Translations under genes and position numbers: made by a program
Shown: positions 45,617 to 54,674 of the stretch, in pieces
Layout of the letters: each line of letters begins with the position of its first letter
Numbering within the stretch: position 1 is the stretch's first letter
Notes under the pieces: model-generated
Seen by the model: the letters and a program-made list of their open reading frames with translations, nothing else
Told to the model about the DNA's origin: nothing
Database searches by the model: none
Assembly: GCF_001698125.1 (NCBI RefSeq)
Contig: NZ_CP013854.1
Location: forward strand, 4,340,001 to 4,404,000
DNA: 64,000 nt
Direction of reading: 5' to 3'
DNA from: Pseudonocardia sp. HH130630-07
GTDB lineage: Bacteria; Actinomycetota; Actinomycetes; Mycobacteriales; Pseudonocardiaceae

Positions 45617-46447
45617 TCATGTTGTGCGGTCGTATTCGGTGTGGAGTAACACGAGCGCGGCTGCGGTGATCGCGCCGGTGCGCCAGGGACAGAGGGTGAC
45701 TCGCTGTAGCGTTGCGAAGGTGGTCTTGAGCAGGGCGTTTGCTCGTTCGGCGAGTGCTCGGGTGGCTGAGTGCAGGCTGTTGACGGTGCGCTGATCGACT
45801 GTTCGGCCGCCGGCGGGGATGGGTTTGATCGGCACGGTGAGTCGGTGGGCCTCACCTTCGTAGCCGAGATCGCCCAGCGCGGCGTGGTCATCATCGATCC
45901 AGTGATCGAGGTCTTCGAGCAGACCGGGGTGGGCTCGGGCACAGGTCACGTCGTGTTCGCGCCCGGGTCTTCCCGGGGATGTCCATAGCGGCCATCCATC
46001 CGGGGCGGACACGACCTGGACGTTCCCGCCGTGGCGGTGGTGTTTACCCGACCACCACAGGTCGACCCCCGCGGTGGGGCCGAGCGCGCGGCAGCGGTCG
46101 GTGGCGATCAGGGTGCCGTCCAGGTGAACGTGGGTGTGTCCGGCGAGGCGGGCGGCGAGCAGGGCACCGTGCAGCCCGGGTGCGGCGCTGGCGAGGACGT
46201 CGATGCCTTCGTGCAGGTAGCGATAGGTGGTCGCGGTACTGATCGCGTTGTCGCGGGCCAGGTGCCGGACCCGGGTGGCGTCGCAGAACCAGCGGATCAC
46301 CAGCACTGCCTGGGCGAACGGGGTCAACGCCCGCCGCCGGGGGCGGGTACCGCGGCGACAGCGTTGAGCGGCCAGAAGCCGAGCCAGGTAGGCCACGGTG
46401 TGCTCCCCGATCGGGAGGACAGCGGTGTAGGTGACAGGATCGGACAT
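45617..46447 (-). CDS. IS5-family transposase (DDE)
   Basis: The transposase, about 276 residues from the ATG at 46447 (MSDPVTYTAVLPIGEHT), may start 21 codons upstream at 46510. It has an N-terminal helix-turn-helix (AISTATTYRYLHEGIDVLA) and a DDE_Tnp_4 catalytic core. The first Asp is in HVHLDGTLIATDRC, the second in ALGDLGYEGEAHRLTVP, and the Glu is expected near RALAERANALLKTTF. It appears intact and may still be active. It fills almost the whole element. Confidence 0.9.
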   Translation of the reverse strand: MSDPVTYTAVLPIGEHTVAYLARLLAAQRCRRGTRPRRRALTPFAQAVLVIRWFCDATRVRHLARDNAISTATTYRYLHEGIDVLASAAPGLHGALLAARLAGHTHVHLDGTLIATDRCRALGPTAGVDLWWSGKHHRHGGNVQVVSAPDGWPLWTSPGRPGREHDVTCARAHPGLLEDLDHWIDDDHAALGDLGYEGEAHRLTVPIKPIPAGGRTVDQRTVNSLHSATRALAERANALLKTTFATLQRVTLCPWRTGAITAAALVLLHTEYDRTT

Positions 46448-46559
46448 GCGGGGCCTCGGAGAGTTCGTTGATCTTGGTCGACCAACTGCTCTACCGGGGC
46501 CCTGCCCCATGTCCTAGACATCTCCACTCCCTCGGCGTGTCGCAGCGGAACGACCACCA

Positions 46560-46575
46560 CTACTGAGAACACCTC
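46560..46575. repeat. IS right terminal inverted repeat
   Basis: CTACTGAGAACACCTC mirrors the left end; the second ATT (46576-46578) follows and the lyase frame resumes there. Confidence 0.93.
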
Positions 46576-48044
46576 ATTCTGCCCGAGCTCGAATCGCACC
46601 GTACCGAGAAACTCGGGGACACGCTCCCGGCCATCCACCAGTTCGACAAGGCCCATCTGGTCATGCTGGCCGAGCGCGATCTCGTCGGCCGGGCCGAGGT
46701 CGCGGCGATGCTGCACGCGCTGCGCGAGATGGAGGCCGAGGGCGTCGCCGAGGCCCGGTTCCGGGTCCAGGGCGGCATGCACTCCGGCGAGCAGTACCTG
46801 ATCCGGGCGCTCGGCGAGGACGTCGGCGGGCGGATCCACCTCGGCCGCAGCTCCGGTGACCTCGGCGCGGTCAGCCGGCGCATCGCCACCCGTGACCACC
46901 TGCTCGACCTGGTCGACGCGATCAACGGGTTCCGGGCCGTCCTGGTGGAGCTGGCCCCGCGCTACGCCGAGGTCGTCATGCCCGGCTACACCCACACCCA
47001 GAACGCGCAGCCGACGACGTTCGGGCACTGGATGACGATGTGGTGCTGCGTGCTGGAACGCGACGTCGACCGGCTGCTGGCCTGCTACGGCCGGGTCAAC
47101 GTCAGCCCGGCGGGAGCGGGGATCCTGGCCGGCAGCGAGTTCGACCTCGACCGGGAGCGGACGTCGTACCTCATGGGGTTCGACGGCCCGGCGCCGCACA
47201 CGATGGACGCGATCCTCAGCCACGACGCCGAGTGCCTCGAGGCGATGTCGGTCCTGACGATCCACACCGCCAACATGGCCCGGCTCGCCGACGACCTGCA
47301 GCTCTGGTTCAGCTCCGAGTTCGGCTTCGTCGATCTCCCGGACCGGTTCTGCGGGACCAGCAGCATCATGATGCAGAAGCGGAACCCGTACTTCTGCGAG
47401 GCCGCGAAGGCGGTGAGCGAGGCGGCCGCCGGCGGGATGACGACCGCGCTGATGGTCGAGAAGGGCTCCACCGGCCTGCCGGTCGCCGGGCGCCGGCTGA
47501 TCGAGGCCGCCCAGTGGTCCGGGTTCTCCGGTGCCCGGCGCCGGCTGGAGGAGGCGGTCTCGGTGTTCCGCGAGCTCACCGTGGACGCCGACCGGATGCT
47601 CGAGGTCGTGGCGCGGTTCTGGGCCCAGGGCGCCGACGTCGCGGGCGCGCTGGTCCGGGAGCGGGGCCTGCCGTGGCGCAGCGCGCACCAGATCATCGGG
47701 ATCGTGGTGCGCTACACCGAGGAGCGCGGCATCCCGCCGATGGAGACCACCGTCGAGCTGATCGACGAGGCGGCCGTCGAGTACTTCGGACGCCCGGTGG
47801 GCCTGCCCGCCGGAGCACTGCGGACGGCGCTGGACCCGGTGCAGAACGTGCGGGCGCGGACGCTGTTCGGCGGCCCGGCGCCCTCGGCGATGCAGCGCGA
47901 GCTGGCCGGCTTCGCGACGACGCTCGACGCCGACACCCGGCGCTGCGCCGAGGCCAGGGAACGGGTCCGGGCGGGTGCCGAGGAGCTGGAGCGGGCCATC
48001 GACCGGATCCTGGCCGAGCACCCCGCCGAGCCGGTCGCCGCGTC

Positions 48045-48776
48045 GTGAACCCGATCATCGACATCGCGGCCGTCGACAAGTTCTACGACGACTTCCAGGT
48101 GCTCAAGGGCGTCTCGCTCCAGGTCGGTGCGGGGGAGGTCGTGGTCGTGCTCGGCCCGTCCGGGTCGGGCAAGAGCAGCCTCATCCGGTGCGTGAACGGG
48201 CTGGAGCCGATCGCGGCCGGCCGGATCGTCGTCGACGACGTCGTCGTGCACGACCGCGGGACCGACCTGAACCGGCTCCGCACCGAGATCGGGTTCGTGT
48301 TCCAGCAGTTCAACCTCTACCCGCACATGACGATCGAGAAGAACGTGATGCTCGCGCCGATGCGGGTGCGCGGGCTGGGCCGCGAGGAGGCCCGTGCGCA
48401 GGCGGCCGAGCTGCTCGACCGGGTCGGGATCGCCGAGCAGGCAGGCAAGCACCCGGCGCAGCTCTCCGGCGGGCAGCAGCAGCGGGCGGCGATCGCCAGG
48501 GCGCTCGCGATGCGGCCCCGGGTGATGCTGTTCGACGAGCCGACCAGCGCGCTCGACGCGGAGATGATCCGCGAGGTGCTCGACGTCATGACCGACCTGG
48601 CGAGCACCGGGATGACGATGATGGTGGTCACCCACGAACTCGCGTTCGCCCGCAAGGTCGCCGATCACGTCGTGTTCATGGACGCCGGGACGATCGTGGA
48701 GAAATCCCCGCCGGAGAAGTTCTTCGACGATCCCGACGACGACCGCAGCAAACGATTCCTGGCGCAGATCCTCTGA
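48045..48776 (+). CDS. Polar-amino-acid ABC transporter ATP-binding protein (GlnQ type)
   Basis: The 243-residue ATPase is of the PAAT importer class. Walker A is GPSGSGKSS, the Q-loop is FQQFNLYPHMT, the signature is LSGGQQQRAAIARALAMRP, Walker B is VMLFDEPTSALD, and the switch His is in VVTHELAFARKVADHV. GTG 48045 overlaps the lyase stop (GTGA), so its translation is coupled to the interrupted gene; polarity from the IS is possible. Confidence 0.93.
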   Translation: MNPIIDIAAVDKFYDDFQVLKGVSLQVGAGEVVVVLGPSGSGKSSLIRCVNGLEPIAAGRIVVDDVVVHDRGTDLNRLRTEIGFVFQQFNLYPHMTIEKNVMLAPMRVRGLGREEARAQAAELLDRVGIAEQAGKHPAQLSGGQQQRAAIARALAMRPRVMLFDEPTSALDAEMIREVLDVMTDLASTGMTMMVVTHELAFARKVADHVVFMDAGTIVEKSPPEKFFDDPDDDRSKRFLAQIL

Positions 48777-48820
48777 TCACCGGCGCTCCTTTTCTTCCCT
48801 CGTCCGAGAGGATTCCTTCC

Positions 48821-49663
48821 ATGCGCTCGCCGTTGCGCGCAGTAGCGATCCTGGTCGCGTTGGTGCTCGGGTCCGCGGCCCTGTCCGGTTGTGCCCTGTC
48901 GGGCACCGGCCAGGGCCGGGGGCCCGACGGGCTGCAACGCATCACCGATGCCGGGGTGCTGGTGGCCGGCACCAAGTACGACGCCGTCGTCTGGGGCTCG
49001 ATCCCCGAGGGCGGGTCCGAGCCGGAGGGCTTCGACATCGACGTCGCCCGCGACCTGGCCCGCCGCCTCGGTGTCCGGCTGGAGACCCAGCCGGTGACCA
49101 GCTCGAACCGGATCGCGAACCTGGAGACCGGCAAGGTCGACATCCTCGCCGCCTCGATGGTGCAGACCCGGGAACGGGACAAGGCCATCGACTTCACGAC
49201 GACCTACTTCCAGGAGACGATGAAGCTCCTGGTCATGGGGGACTCGCCGTACCGGGATCTGGACGACCTGGCCGGCCGCAAGATCGTCGTCGCCCAGGGG
49301 TCGATCCAGGAGACCCTGGTCCCGAAGGTCTGCCCGACCTGCTCGGTGCTCAGCGTCGCCAAGTGGACCGACACCATGCAGGCGGTGCTGTCCGGGCAGG
49401 CCGACGCGATCTTCGCGACCGAGGGGACGATCAACGGGAGCAAGGCCGCGCTGGACCGCAGCGGCACCGCGACCCGGGTGATCGGCCCGGACGGCCTGCT
49501 GCCGCTGCCGTACGCGATCGGGATCCGGCAGGGCGACAGCGCGCTGCGGGACGCCCTGAACCGGGAACTGATGGCGATGCAGGACGACGGCACCTACGGC
49601 CGGCTCGTCGAGAAGTGGTGGGGCGACCACGACTTCGCCATCGAGACCTGGCCGGTGAAGTAG
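48821..49663 (+). CDS. Amino-acid-type substrate-binding lipoprotein
   Basis: The 280-residue family-3 solute-binding protein has a signal sequence with the lipobox LSGC (residue ~23). The bilobal domain starts DGLQRITDAGVLVAGTKYD. It has the usual ligand-contact stretch EGFDIDVARDLARRLG and the acidic amino acid/aspartate-type pattern SSNRIANLETGKVDILA, followed by QTRERDKAIDFTTTYF. It probably binds a dicarboxylic amino acid or a relative. The importer genes follow directly. Confidence 0.9.
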   Translation: MRSPLRAVAILVALVLGSAALSGCALSGTGQGRGPDGLQRITDAGVLVAGTKYDAVVWGSIPEGGSEPEGFDIDVARDLARRLGVRLETQPVTSSNRIANLETGKVDILAASMVQTRERDKAIDFTTTYFQETMKLLVMGDSPYRDLDDLAGRKIVVAQGSIQETLVPKVCPTCSVLSVAKWTDTMQAVLSGQADAIFATEGTINGSKAALDRSGTATRVIGPDGLLPLPYAIGIRQGDSALRDALNRELMAMQDDGTYGRLVEKWWGDHDFAIETWPVK

Positions 49664-49665
49664 CC

Positions 49666-50436
49666 GTGGGCGACGGAGGGGTCGACTGGAGCGTCGTACT
49701 CGGTCCGGAGGGGCGGTCGCTGCTGCTCTCCGGCCTCGGGGTCACGGTGACGCTGGCGGTGCTGGGGATCGTGCTGTCCTCGGTGGTCGGGACGGTGATC
49801 GCGCTGGCCAGGGTGAGCACCGCGCCCCGGCTGGCGCCGCTGCGCTGGCTGGCGGCCGCGGTGACCGAGGCGTGCCGCAACGTGCCGTTCCTCATCCACA
49901 TCAGCCTCTGGAACTTCGGGGTCTTCGGCATCGGGTGGGTGCTCGCGGTCACGGGCCCGGTCCGCGACCTGCTCGGCACCCAGTTCCTCGCCGGGCTGTG
50001 CGCGCTCGTGTCCTACCGGTCGGCCTACATGGCCGAGATCGTCCGCAGCGGCTGGCAGTCGGTGTCGCGCGGCCAGATGGAGGCCGCCCGCTCCTCGGGC
50101 CTGTCCTACGCGGCGGCGACCCGGTTCGTGATCCTGCCGCAGGTGCTGCGGATCATCCTGCCGCCGCTGGGCAACCAGTACGTGACCGTCACCAAGAACA
50201 CCGCGCTGGTGCTGGTGATCGGCGTGCCGGACCTCGTCTACCAGGCGTACCAGATCCAGTCGGCGACCTTCCAGTTCTTCGCGGTGTTCGGGGTGACGAT
50301 GCTGATCTTCTCCGCGCTGTGCCTGACCCTGGGCGCACTGATGAACCAGCTCGCCAGGACGCTGGACCGGCGCTGGGGCGGCGCGCCCGTGCGGGCGCGC
50401 CGGCGGCCGCTCACCGAGACGACAGCGGGAGCGTGA
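49666..50436 (+). CDS. Amino-acid ABC transporter permease (HisM/GlnP type), subunit 1
   Basis: The 256-residue permease starts at a GTG 2 bp after the stop of the binding-protein gene. It has a typical first membrane segment LLLSGLGVTVTLAVLGIVLS and the conserved MAEIVRSGWQSVSRGQMEAARSSGL, the EAA-loop of PAAT permeases. It ends in a basic tail. It pairs with subunit 2 (50443). Confidence 0.92.
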   Translation: MGDGGVDWSVVLGPEGRSLLLSGLGVTVTLAVLGIVLSSVVGTVIALARVSTAPRLAPLRWLAAAVTEACRNVPFLIHISLWNFGVFGIGWVLAVTGPVRDLLGTQFLAGLCALVSYRSAYMAEIVRSGWQSVSRGQMEAARSSGLSYAAATRFVILPQVLRIILPPLGNQYVTVTKNTALVLVIGVPDLVYQAYQIQSATFQFFAVFGVTMLIFSALCLTLGALMNQLARTLDRRWGGAPVRARRRPLTETTAGA

Positions 50437-50442
50437 GCGGCC

Positions 50443-51081
50443 GTGGACGCGATCGTCAACAACCTCCCCTACATGCTGCGGGGGCTCTGGTTCAGCCTCG
50501 GGATCGCCGCCGTCGCGATGGCGGGCAGCCTCGTGCTGGGCACCGTGCTGGCCGTGCTGCGGCTGTCGGACCGGGCCTGGCTGCGGATCCCCGCGCGGGT
50601 GCTCATCGAGGGCGCGCGCAGCATCCCGCTGGTCCTGTTCATCTTCTTCACGTTCTTCATGATCGCCGCGCAGGGCTACGACGTCTCCGCGTTCTGGTCC
50701 TGCACGGTGGCGCTCACCATCTACATCGGTGCCTACGTGGCCGAGATCGTGCGGGGCGGCATCCAGAGCGTCGACCCGGGCCAGAGCGAGGCGGCCCGCG
50801 CCACCGGGCTGTCCGCGGTCTCGACGCTGCGCCACGTCGTCCTGCCGCAGGCGCTGCGGCGGATGATGCCGGCCCTGGTGTCGCAGATGATCGTCCTGAT
50901 CAAGGACACCTCGGTGGCGACGATCATCGGCGTGCCCGAGTTCTTCACCCGGGTGCTGGAGGCCAACGCCCGCACCCTGGTCTACCCGTTCCAGCTGCTG
51001 CTGTTCGCCGCGGCGGTCTACTTCGTCCTCTGCTACTCGCTGAGCCTGCTCTCGCGCCGGCTCGAACTCCGGGTGAGCTGA
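50443..51081 (+). CDS. Amino-acid ABC transporter permease, subunit 2
   Basis: The 212-residue permease has membrane segments beginning NLPYMLRGLWFSLGIAAVAM and the cytoplasmic loop VAEIVRGGIQSVDPGQSEAARATG, with the EAA-type Gly. It starts at a GTG 6 bp after the first permease stop. With the ATPase and binding protein this gives a complete importer, typical of glutamate/aspartate or basic amino acid families. The short N-terminus is normal. Confidence 0.92.
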   Translation: MDAIVNNLPYMLRGLWFSLGIAAVAMAGSLVLGTVLAVLRLSDRAWLRIPARVLIEGARSIPLVLFIFFTFFMIAAQGYDVSAFWSCTVALTIYIGAYVAEIVRGGIQSVDPGQSEAARATGLSAVSTLRHVVLPQALRRMMPALVSQMIVLIKDTSVATIIGVPEFFTRVLEANARTLVYPFQLLLFAAAVYFVLCYSLSLLSRRLELRVS

Positions 51082-51105
51082 CCCCACGATCCGAAAGGAG
51101 GCACG

Positions 51106-52449
51106 GTGGACACACTCGCCGAGCTGGTCGACGCCGACTGGGGAACGGTCTCCGACCGGGCCCGCCAGCAGGTGCGGCTCGCGTTCCTTGACGTCGTCGC
51201 GGTGGCGCTCGCGGCGGCCGGGGACCCGGCACCGCGGGCCGTCGCGGGCTACCTCGCGCGGGCCGGTGCCGGGCCCGTCCCGCTCCCCGGGACGTCCGGG
51301 CTGAGCGCGCAGCACGCGGCGGTCGGCTGGGGGACCCTGGCCCACGCCCGGGACTTCGACGACATCTCCGAGGTCCTGCACGGCCACCCGTCCGCGGTGC
51401 TGGTCCCGGCCGTCCTCGCCGTCGGCTACCGGGACGGCGCGAGCGGCGCCGACCTGGTGGACGCCTACCTGAGCGGCTACGAGGCGATCGGACGGGTCAG
51501 CGCCGGGGCGGCGGACGAGCAGCGGTCCCGCGGCTGGCACACGACCGCCACCATCGGGGTGCTCGGCGCGACCGTCGCCGCGGCCCGGCTGCTGGGCCTG
51601 AGCGCGCACCGCACCCGGCACGCGCTCGGGATCGCCACCTCGACCGCGTCCGGGGTGCAGGCCAACTTCGGCTCACCGGTCAAGCCGCTGCACGCGGGGT
51701 GGGCCGCGGGCAACGGCGTGATGGCCGCCGAGCTGGCCGCCGCCGGGATCGACGCCGGGCCGGGGGCCCTGCACGCCCCGGCGTCCTACCTGGAGGTGCT
51801 CGGCGGCCGCTGGCAGGAGCCCGCGGGGCGACCGCACATCGAGGACGGCCTGCGGTTCAAGCCCTACCCGTGCTGCGGGTCCGCCACCGGCCTGGTCGAC
51901 TGCGCCGTCGACCTGCACACGCTGGTCACCGACGGGCCGGGGGTCGACGCGATCGAGTCGGTCGTCTGCTCGGTGCTGCCGCAGACCGACCGCACCCTGC
52001 GCTACCGGGCCCCGAGCACCGGCGACGAGGCCCGGTTCAGCCCCGAGTTCTGCGTCGCCCAGGGGCTCGCCGGCGGCCGGCTCGACGAGTCCTGCTTCCG
52101 GGACGGGTTCGGCGAGCGGTCCGCGGCACTCGCCCCGCTGGTCCGGCGGGTCACCCGCCGGATCGTCGCCGAGGTCGAGCTGCCGCCGGGATCCAAGGAC
52201 GTCCAGCTCACCGTGCGGTTCCGCGGCGGCCGGACGGTCGCGGCCCGTTCCACGGCCCCCCGCGGGCACCCGCGCAACCCGATGACCCGGGCCGACCTGG
52301 AGGAGAAGTTCGCGGCCTGCACGGCGGGCACGCTCGCCCCGGATGCCGCCGCGCGCATCGCCGCCCGGCTGGCCGCGCTGGACCGGGAGCCGCGGATCGC
52401 CGACCTGCTCGACGACGTGCTGCGCCCGATGTCGGTGCTGCCCCGGTGA
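51106..52449 (+). CDS. MmgE/PrpD-family protein
   Basis: The 447-residue protein belongs to the family containing 2-methylcitrate dehydratase, cis-aconitate decarboxylase and iminodisuccinate epimerase. It has the expected helical-domain motif AHARDFDDISEVLHGHPSAVLVP, the SGYEAIGRVS region, VQANFGSPVKPLHAGWAAGN, and KPYPCCGSATGLVDCAVDL. AAAGGAGG precedes the GTG. The family's substrate cannot be read from sequence; gene context (C-N lyase, amino-acid importer) favours an epimerase or dehydratase of an amino/imino dicarboxylate over 2-methylcitrate. Confidence 0.88.
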   Translation: MDTLAELVDADWGTVSDRARQQVRLAFLDVVAVALAAAGDPAPRAVAGYLARAGAGPVPLPGTSGLSAQHAAVGWGTLAHARDFDDISEVLHGHPSAVLVPAVLAVGYRDGASGADLVDAYLSGYEAIGRVSAGAADEQRSRGWHTTATIGVLGATVAAARLLGLSAHRTRHALGIATSTASGVQANFGSPVKPLHAGWAAGNGVMAAELAAAGIDAGPGALHAPASYLEVLGGRWQEPAGRPHIEDGLRFKPYPCCGSATGLVDCAVDLHTLVTDGPGVDAIESVVCSVLPQTDRTLRYRAPSTGDEARFSPEFCVAQGLAGGRLDESCFRDGFGERSAALAPLVRRVTRRIVAEVELPPGSKDVQLTVRFRGGRTVAARSTAPRGHPRNPMTRADLEEKFAACTAGTLAPDAAARIAARLAALDREPRIADLLDDVLRPMSVLPR

Positions 52450-53852
52450 GCGCCGACGCCTTCCTCGACGACCTGCGCCGGGAGCTGGGCCCCGACGAGG
52501 TGCTCGGCGACCCGGACCGGACCGCCGGGTACCGGCACGACCAGGCGGCCGGGCTCCCCGCCGGGACGCCCCGGGCCGTCGTCCGGCCGCGGCGCACCGC
52601 GGAGGTCGCGGCCGCGGTCCGGACGGCCGCCGCGCACCGGGTCCCGGTCGTGCCGCGCGGCGCCGGGTCCGGGCTCGCCGGTGGCGCCAACGCGATCGAC
52701 GGCTGCCTGGTCGTCTCGCTGGAGCGGATGGACCGGATCGTGCGGATCGACCCGGCCGACGGGACCGCGGTCGTCGAACCCGGGGTGCTGAACACCGCGC
52801 TGCGCGACGCCGCCCGCGAGCACGGCCTCTGGTACGCACCGGACCCGGCCAGCCGGGACTTCTGCTCGGTCGGTGGCAACGTCGCGACCAACGCGGGCGG
52901 GCTGTGCTGCGTGAAGTACGGCGTGACCCGGGACTCGGTGCTGGCGCTGGAGGTCGTGCTGCCCGACGGGGAGGTCACCCGGATCGGGCGGGCCAGCGTG
53001 AAGGGCGTCGCCGGGTACGACCTGACGGCGCTGTTCACCGGCAGCGAGGGCACCCTCGGCGTGGTCACCGGGATCACCGTGCGGCTGCGGCCGCTGCCAC
53101 CGCCCGCGCTGACCGTGGTGGCGTCGTTCCCGGCGCTTCCCGCCGCCGCGCACGCGGTGCGCGAGGTACTGGGCCGCAGCACGCCGAGCCTGCTGGAGCT
53201 GCTGGACCGCACCACGCTGGAGGCCGTCGAACGGTGGCGGGGGATGGGGCTGGACACCTCGGCGGAGGCGCTGCTGATCGCCCAGACCGATCTGCCGGGG
53301 GAGGCGGGCACCGCCGAGGCCGTGCTGCTGGAACGGATCTTCGCCGATCACGGCGCGAGCGAGGTGGCCCGAGCCGACGATCCGGACGAGGCCGACCTGC
53401 TGCTCGGCGTGCGCCGCTTCGCCTACCCCGCGCTGGAACGCCTCGGGCGGGTGTACCTGGAGGACGTCGCGGTGCCGCGCGGGCGGCTCGCCGACCTGCT
53501 GACCGGGGTCGGGCGGATCGCCGCGCGGACCGGGGCGCTGATCGGCACGTTCGGCCACGCCGGTGACGGCAACATGCACCCGCTGATCGTGGCGCCGCAC
53601 GGGGACCCGGCCGCCGACGACGCGGCCCGGGACGCGTTCCGGCAGATCATGGTCCTGGCCGGTGAGCTGGGTGGCACGATCACCGGGGAGCACGGCGTGG
53701 GCCTGCTCAAGCGGGACGGTCTGGCCTCGGAGCTGGACCCGGCCGCCCGCCGGATCCACGAGCGGATCAAGGCCGCGCTCGACCCGCTGGGCCTGATGAA
53801 CCCGGGGAAGGTACTGGTACCGGGGCCACCGACGACGGAAGGGACCGCATGA
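52446..53852 (+). CDS. FAD-linked 2-hydroxyacid oxidoreductase (GlcD/D-lactate dehydrogenase type)
   Basis: The 468-residue flavoprotein has an FAD-binding N-terminal part (PRGAGSGLAGGANAIDGC as the PP-loop type motif, GNVATNAGGLCCVKYGVTRDS) and a C-terminal FAD-oxidase domain with GTFGHAGDGNMHPLI and GTITGEHGVGLLKR. It is the D-2-hydroxyacid dehydrogenase class (glycolate, D-lactate, D-malate, etc.). Its GTG overlaps the MmgE/PrpD stop (GTGA), and its own stop overlaps the rhodanese ATG. It could oxidise a hydroxyacid such as D-malate from the pathway. Confidence 0.9.
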   Translation: MSADAFLDDLRRELGPDEVLGDPDRTAGYRHDQAAGLPAGTPRAVVRPRRTAEVAAAVRTAAAHRVPVVPRGAGSGLAGGANAIDGCLVVSLERMDRIVRIDPADGTAVVEPGVLNTALRDAAREHGLWYAPDPASRDFCSVGGNVATNAGGLCCVKYGVTRDSVLALEVVLPDGEVTRIGRASVKGVAGYDLTALFTGSEGTLGVVTGITVRLRPLPPPALTVVASFPALPAAAHAVREVLGRSTPSLLELLDRTTLEAVERWRGMGLDTSAEALLIAQTDLPGEAGTAEAVLLERIFADHGASEVARADDPDEADLLLGVRRFAYPALERLGRVYLEDVAVPRGRLADLLTGVGRIAARTGALIGTFGHAGDGNMHPLIVAPHGDPAADDAARDAFRQIMVLAGELGGTITGEHGVGLLKRDGLASELDPAARRIHERIKAALDPLGLMNPGKVLVPGPPTTEGTA

Positions 53853-54674
53853 CCGCACCACTGATCGACCCGACGACGCTGGCCGCCGAGCTGGCCGGGG
53901 CGTCCCCGCCGCTGTTGCTCGACGTCCGGTGGGCACTCGCGACGCGGGCGGACCGGGACGGTTACCTCGCCGGGCACCTGCCCGGCGCGCGGTTCGTCGA
54001 CCTCGACCGGGACCTGGCCGCCCCGGCGGGCGACGGCGGCCGGCACCCGCTGCCCGCCGCGGCGGACCTCGGCCGGGCGATGCGCGGTCTCGGGGTGCGG
54101 GCCGGTACCCCGGTCGTCTGCTACGACGCCGGCCCGGGCCGCGCGGGCGTGGTGGCTGCTGCGCGACGCCGGGCACCCCTCGGTGCGGGTCCTCGACGGC
54201 GGTCTCGCCGCCTGGGCCGCCGCCGGGCACCCGGTCGAGGCCGGCGAGGTCACGGCCGAACCCGGCGACTTCGCCCCGGCCGGCGGTGCGGCCGCGAGCG
54301 TCACCGCCGAGCAGATCCCGGGCTTCGTCGAGGCCGGTGGCCTGCTGCTCGACGCCCGGGACCACGACCGTTTCCTCGGCCGGACCGAGCCGGTCGACCC
54401 GGTCGCCGGGCACGTCCCCGGCGCGGTCAGCGCCCCGACCGCGCAGAACTTCGACGCCGACGGCCGGTTCCGCACCCCGGAGGAGCTACGCGCCCGGTTC
54501 GCCGGGCTGGGCGCCCGGCCCGGACGGCCGGTGGCGGTCTACTGCGGTTCCGGTGTCACCGCGGCGCACCAGGTGCTGGCGCTGGAGGCGGCCGGTATCG
54601 AGGCCGCGCTCTACCCGGGGTCCTGGTCGCACTGGGTCACCGACCCCGACCGGCCGGTCGCGACCGGCCCGTGA
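53849..54674 (+). pseudogene. Rhodanese-type sulfurtransferase with a frameshift
   Basis: The start (MTAPLIDPTTLAAELAGASP) and the first rhodanese half (LLLDVRWALATRADRDGYLA) are in one frame. From about 54130-54160 the protein continues in another as AWWLLRDAGHPSVRVLDGGL. The span is 826 bp (275 codons plus one base), which fits one extra base, or loss of two, within GGCCCGGGCCGCGCGGGCGTGG. The second half keeps the active-site loop VYCGSGVTA with the catalytic Cys (SseA-like). The restored length of about 275 residues is normal for tandem rhodaneses. It overlaps both the FAD oxidoreductase gene (4 bp) and the end of the lysR gene. Confidence 0.83.

Larger units (their letters stand above)
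45593..46575 (-). mobile_element. IS5-family (ISL2-like) insertion sequence, 983 bp
   Basis: The element has 16-bp perfect terminal inverted repeats (GAGGTGTTCTCAGTAG at 45593-45608; CTACTGAGAACACCTC at 46560-46575) and one transposase gene on the minus strand. It is flanked by ATT on both sides (45590-45592 and 46576-46578), a 3-bp target duplication of the ANT type described for ISL2-group IS5 elements. By eye it is less GC-rich than its neighbours. It sits inside a catabolic operon gene, near codon 24. Confidence 0.93.
45521..48048 (+). pseudogene. Argininosuccinate-lyase-superfamily C-N lyase, split by an IS element
   Basis: The reading frame starts at ATG 45521 (behind GAGAGGGGCGGG), runs 24 codons to ATT at 45590-45592, and is then cut by the IS. 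Removing the IS and one copy of the ATT duplication continues the same frame from 46579 to the stop at 48048, giving a 513-residue protein. The main part (ATG 46663 onward, 461 aa) has the superfamily signature TSSIMMQKRNPYFCEAAKA, GGMHSGEQYLIRALGED, and YTHTQNAQPTTFGHW. These enzymes cleave C-N or C-O bonds to fumarate; ArgH, adenylosuccinate lyase and EDDS lyase are relatives. The intact ORF could still be expressed from an internal start if a promoter exists in or near the IS. It overlaps the ABC ATPase gene by 4 bp. Confidence 0.85.

Noticed and set aside
45617..46575. A second, shifted transposase frame giving an IS3-type two-frame product
   Set aside because: One continuous frame covers the HTH and the DDE core; no second coding frame with motifs is present.
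45521..46578. The internal ATG at 46663 as the natural start of the lyase
   Set aside because: The open frame upstream of it reaches to the IS border and joins exactly to an ATG with an RBS on the other side of the element, so the internal ATG is only the first start after the insertion.
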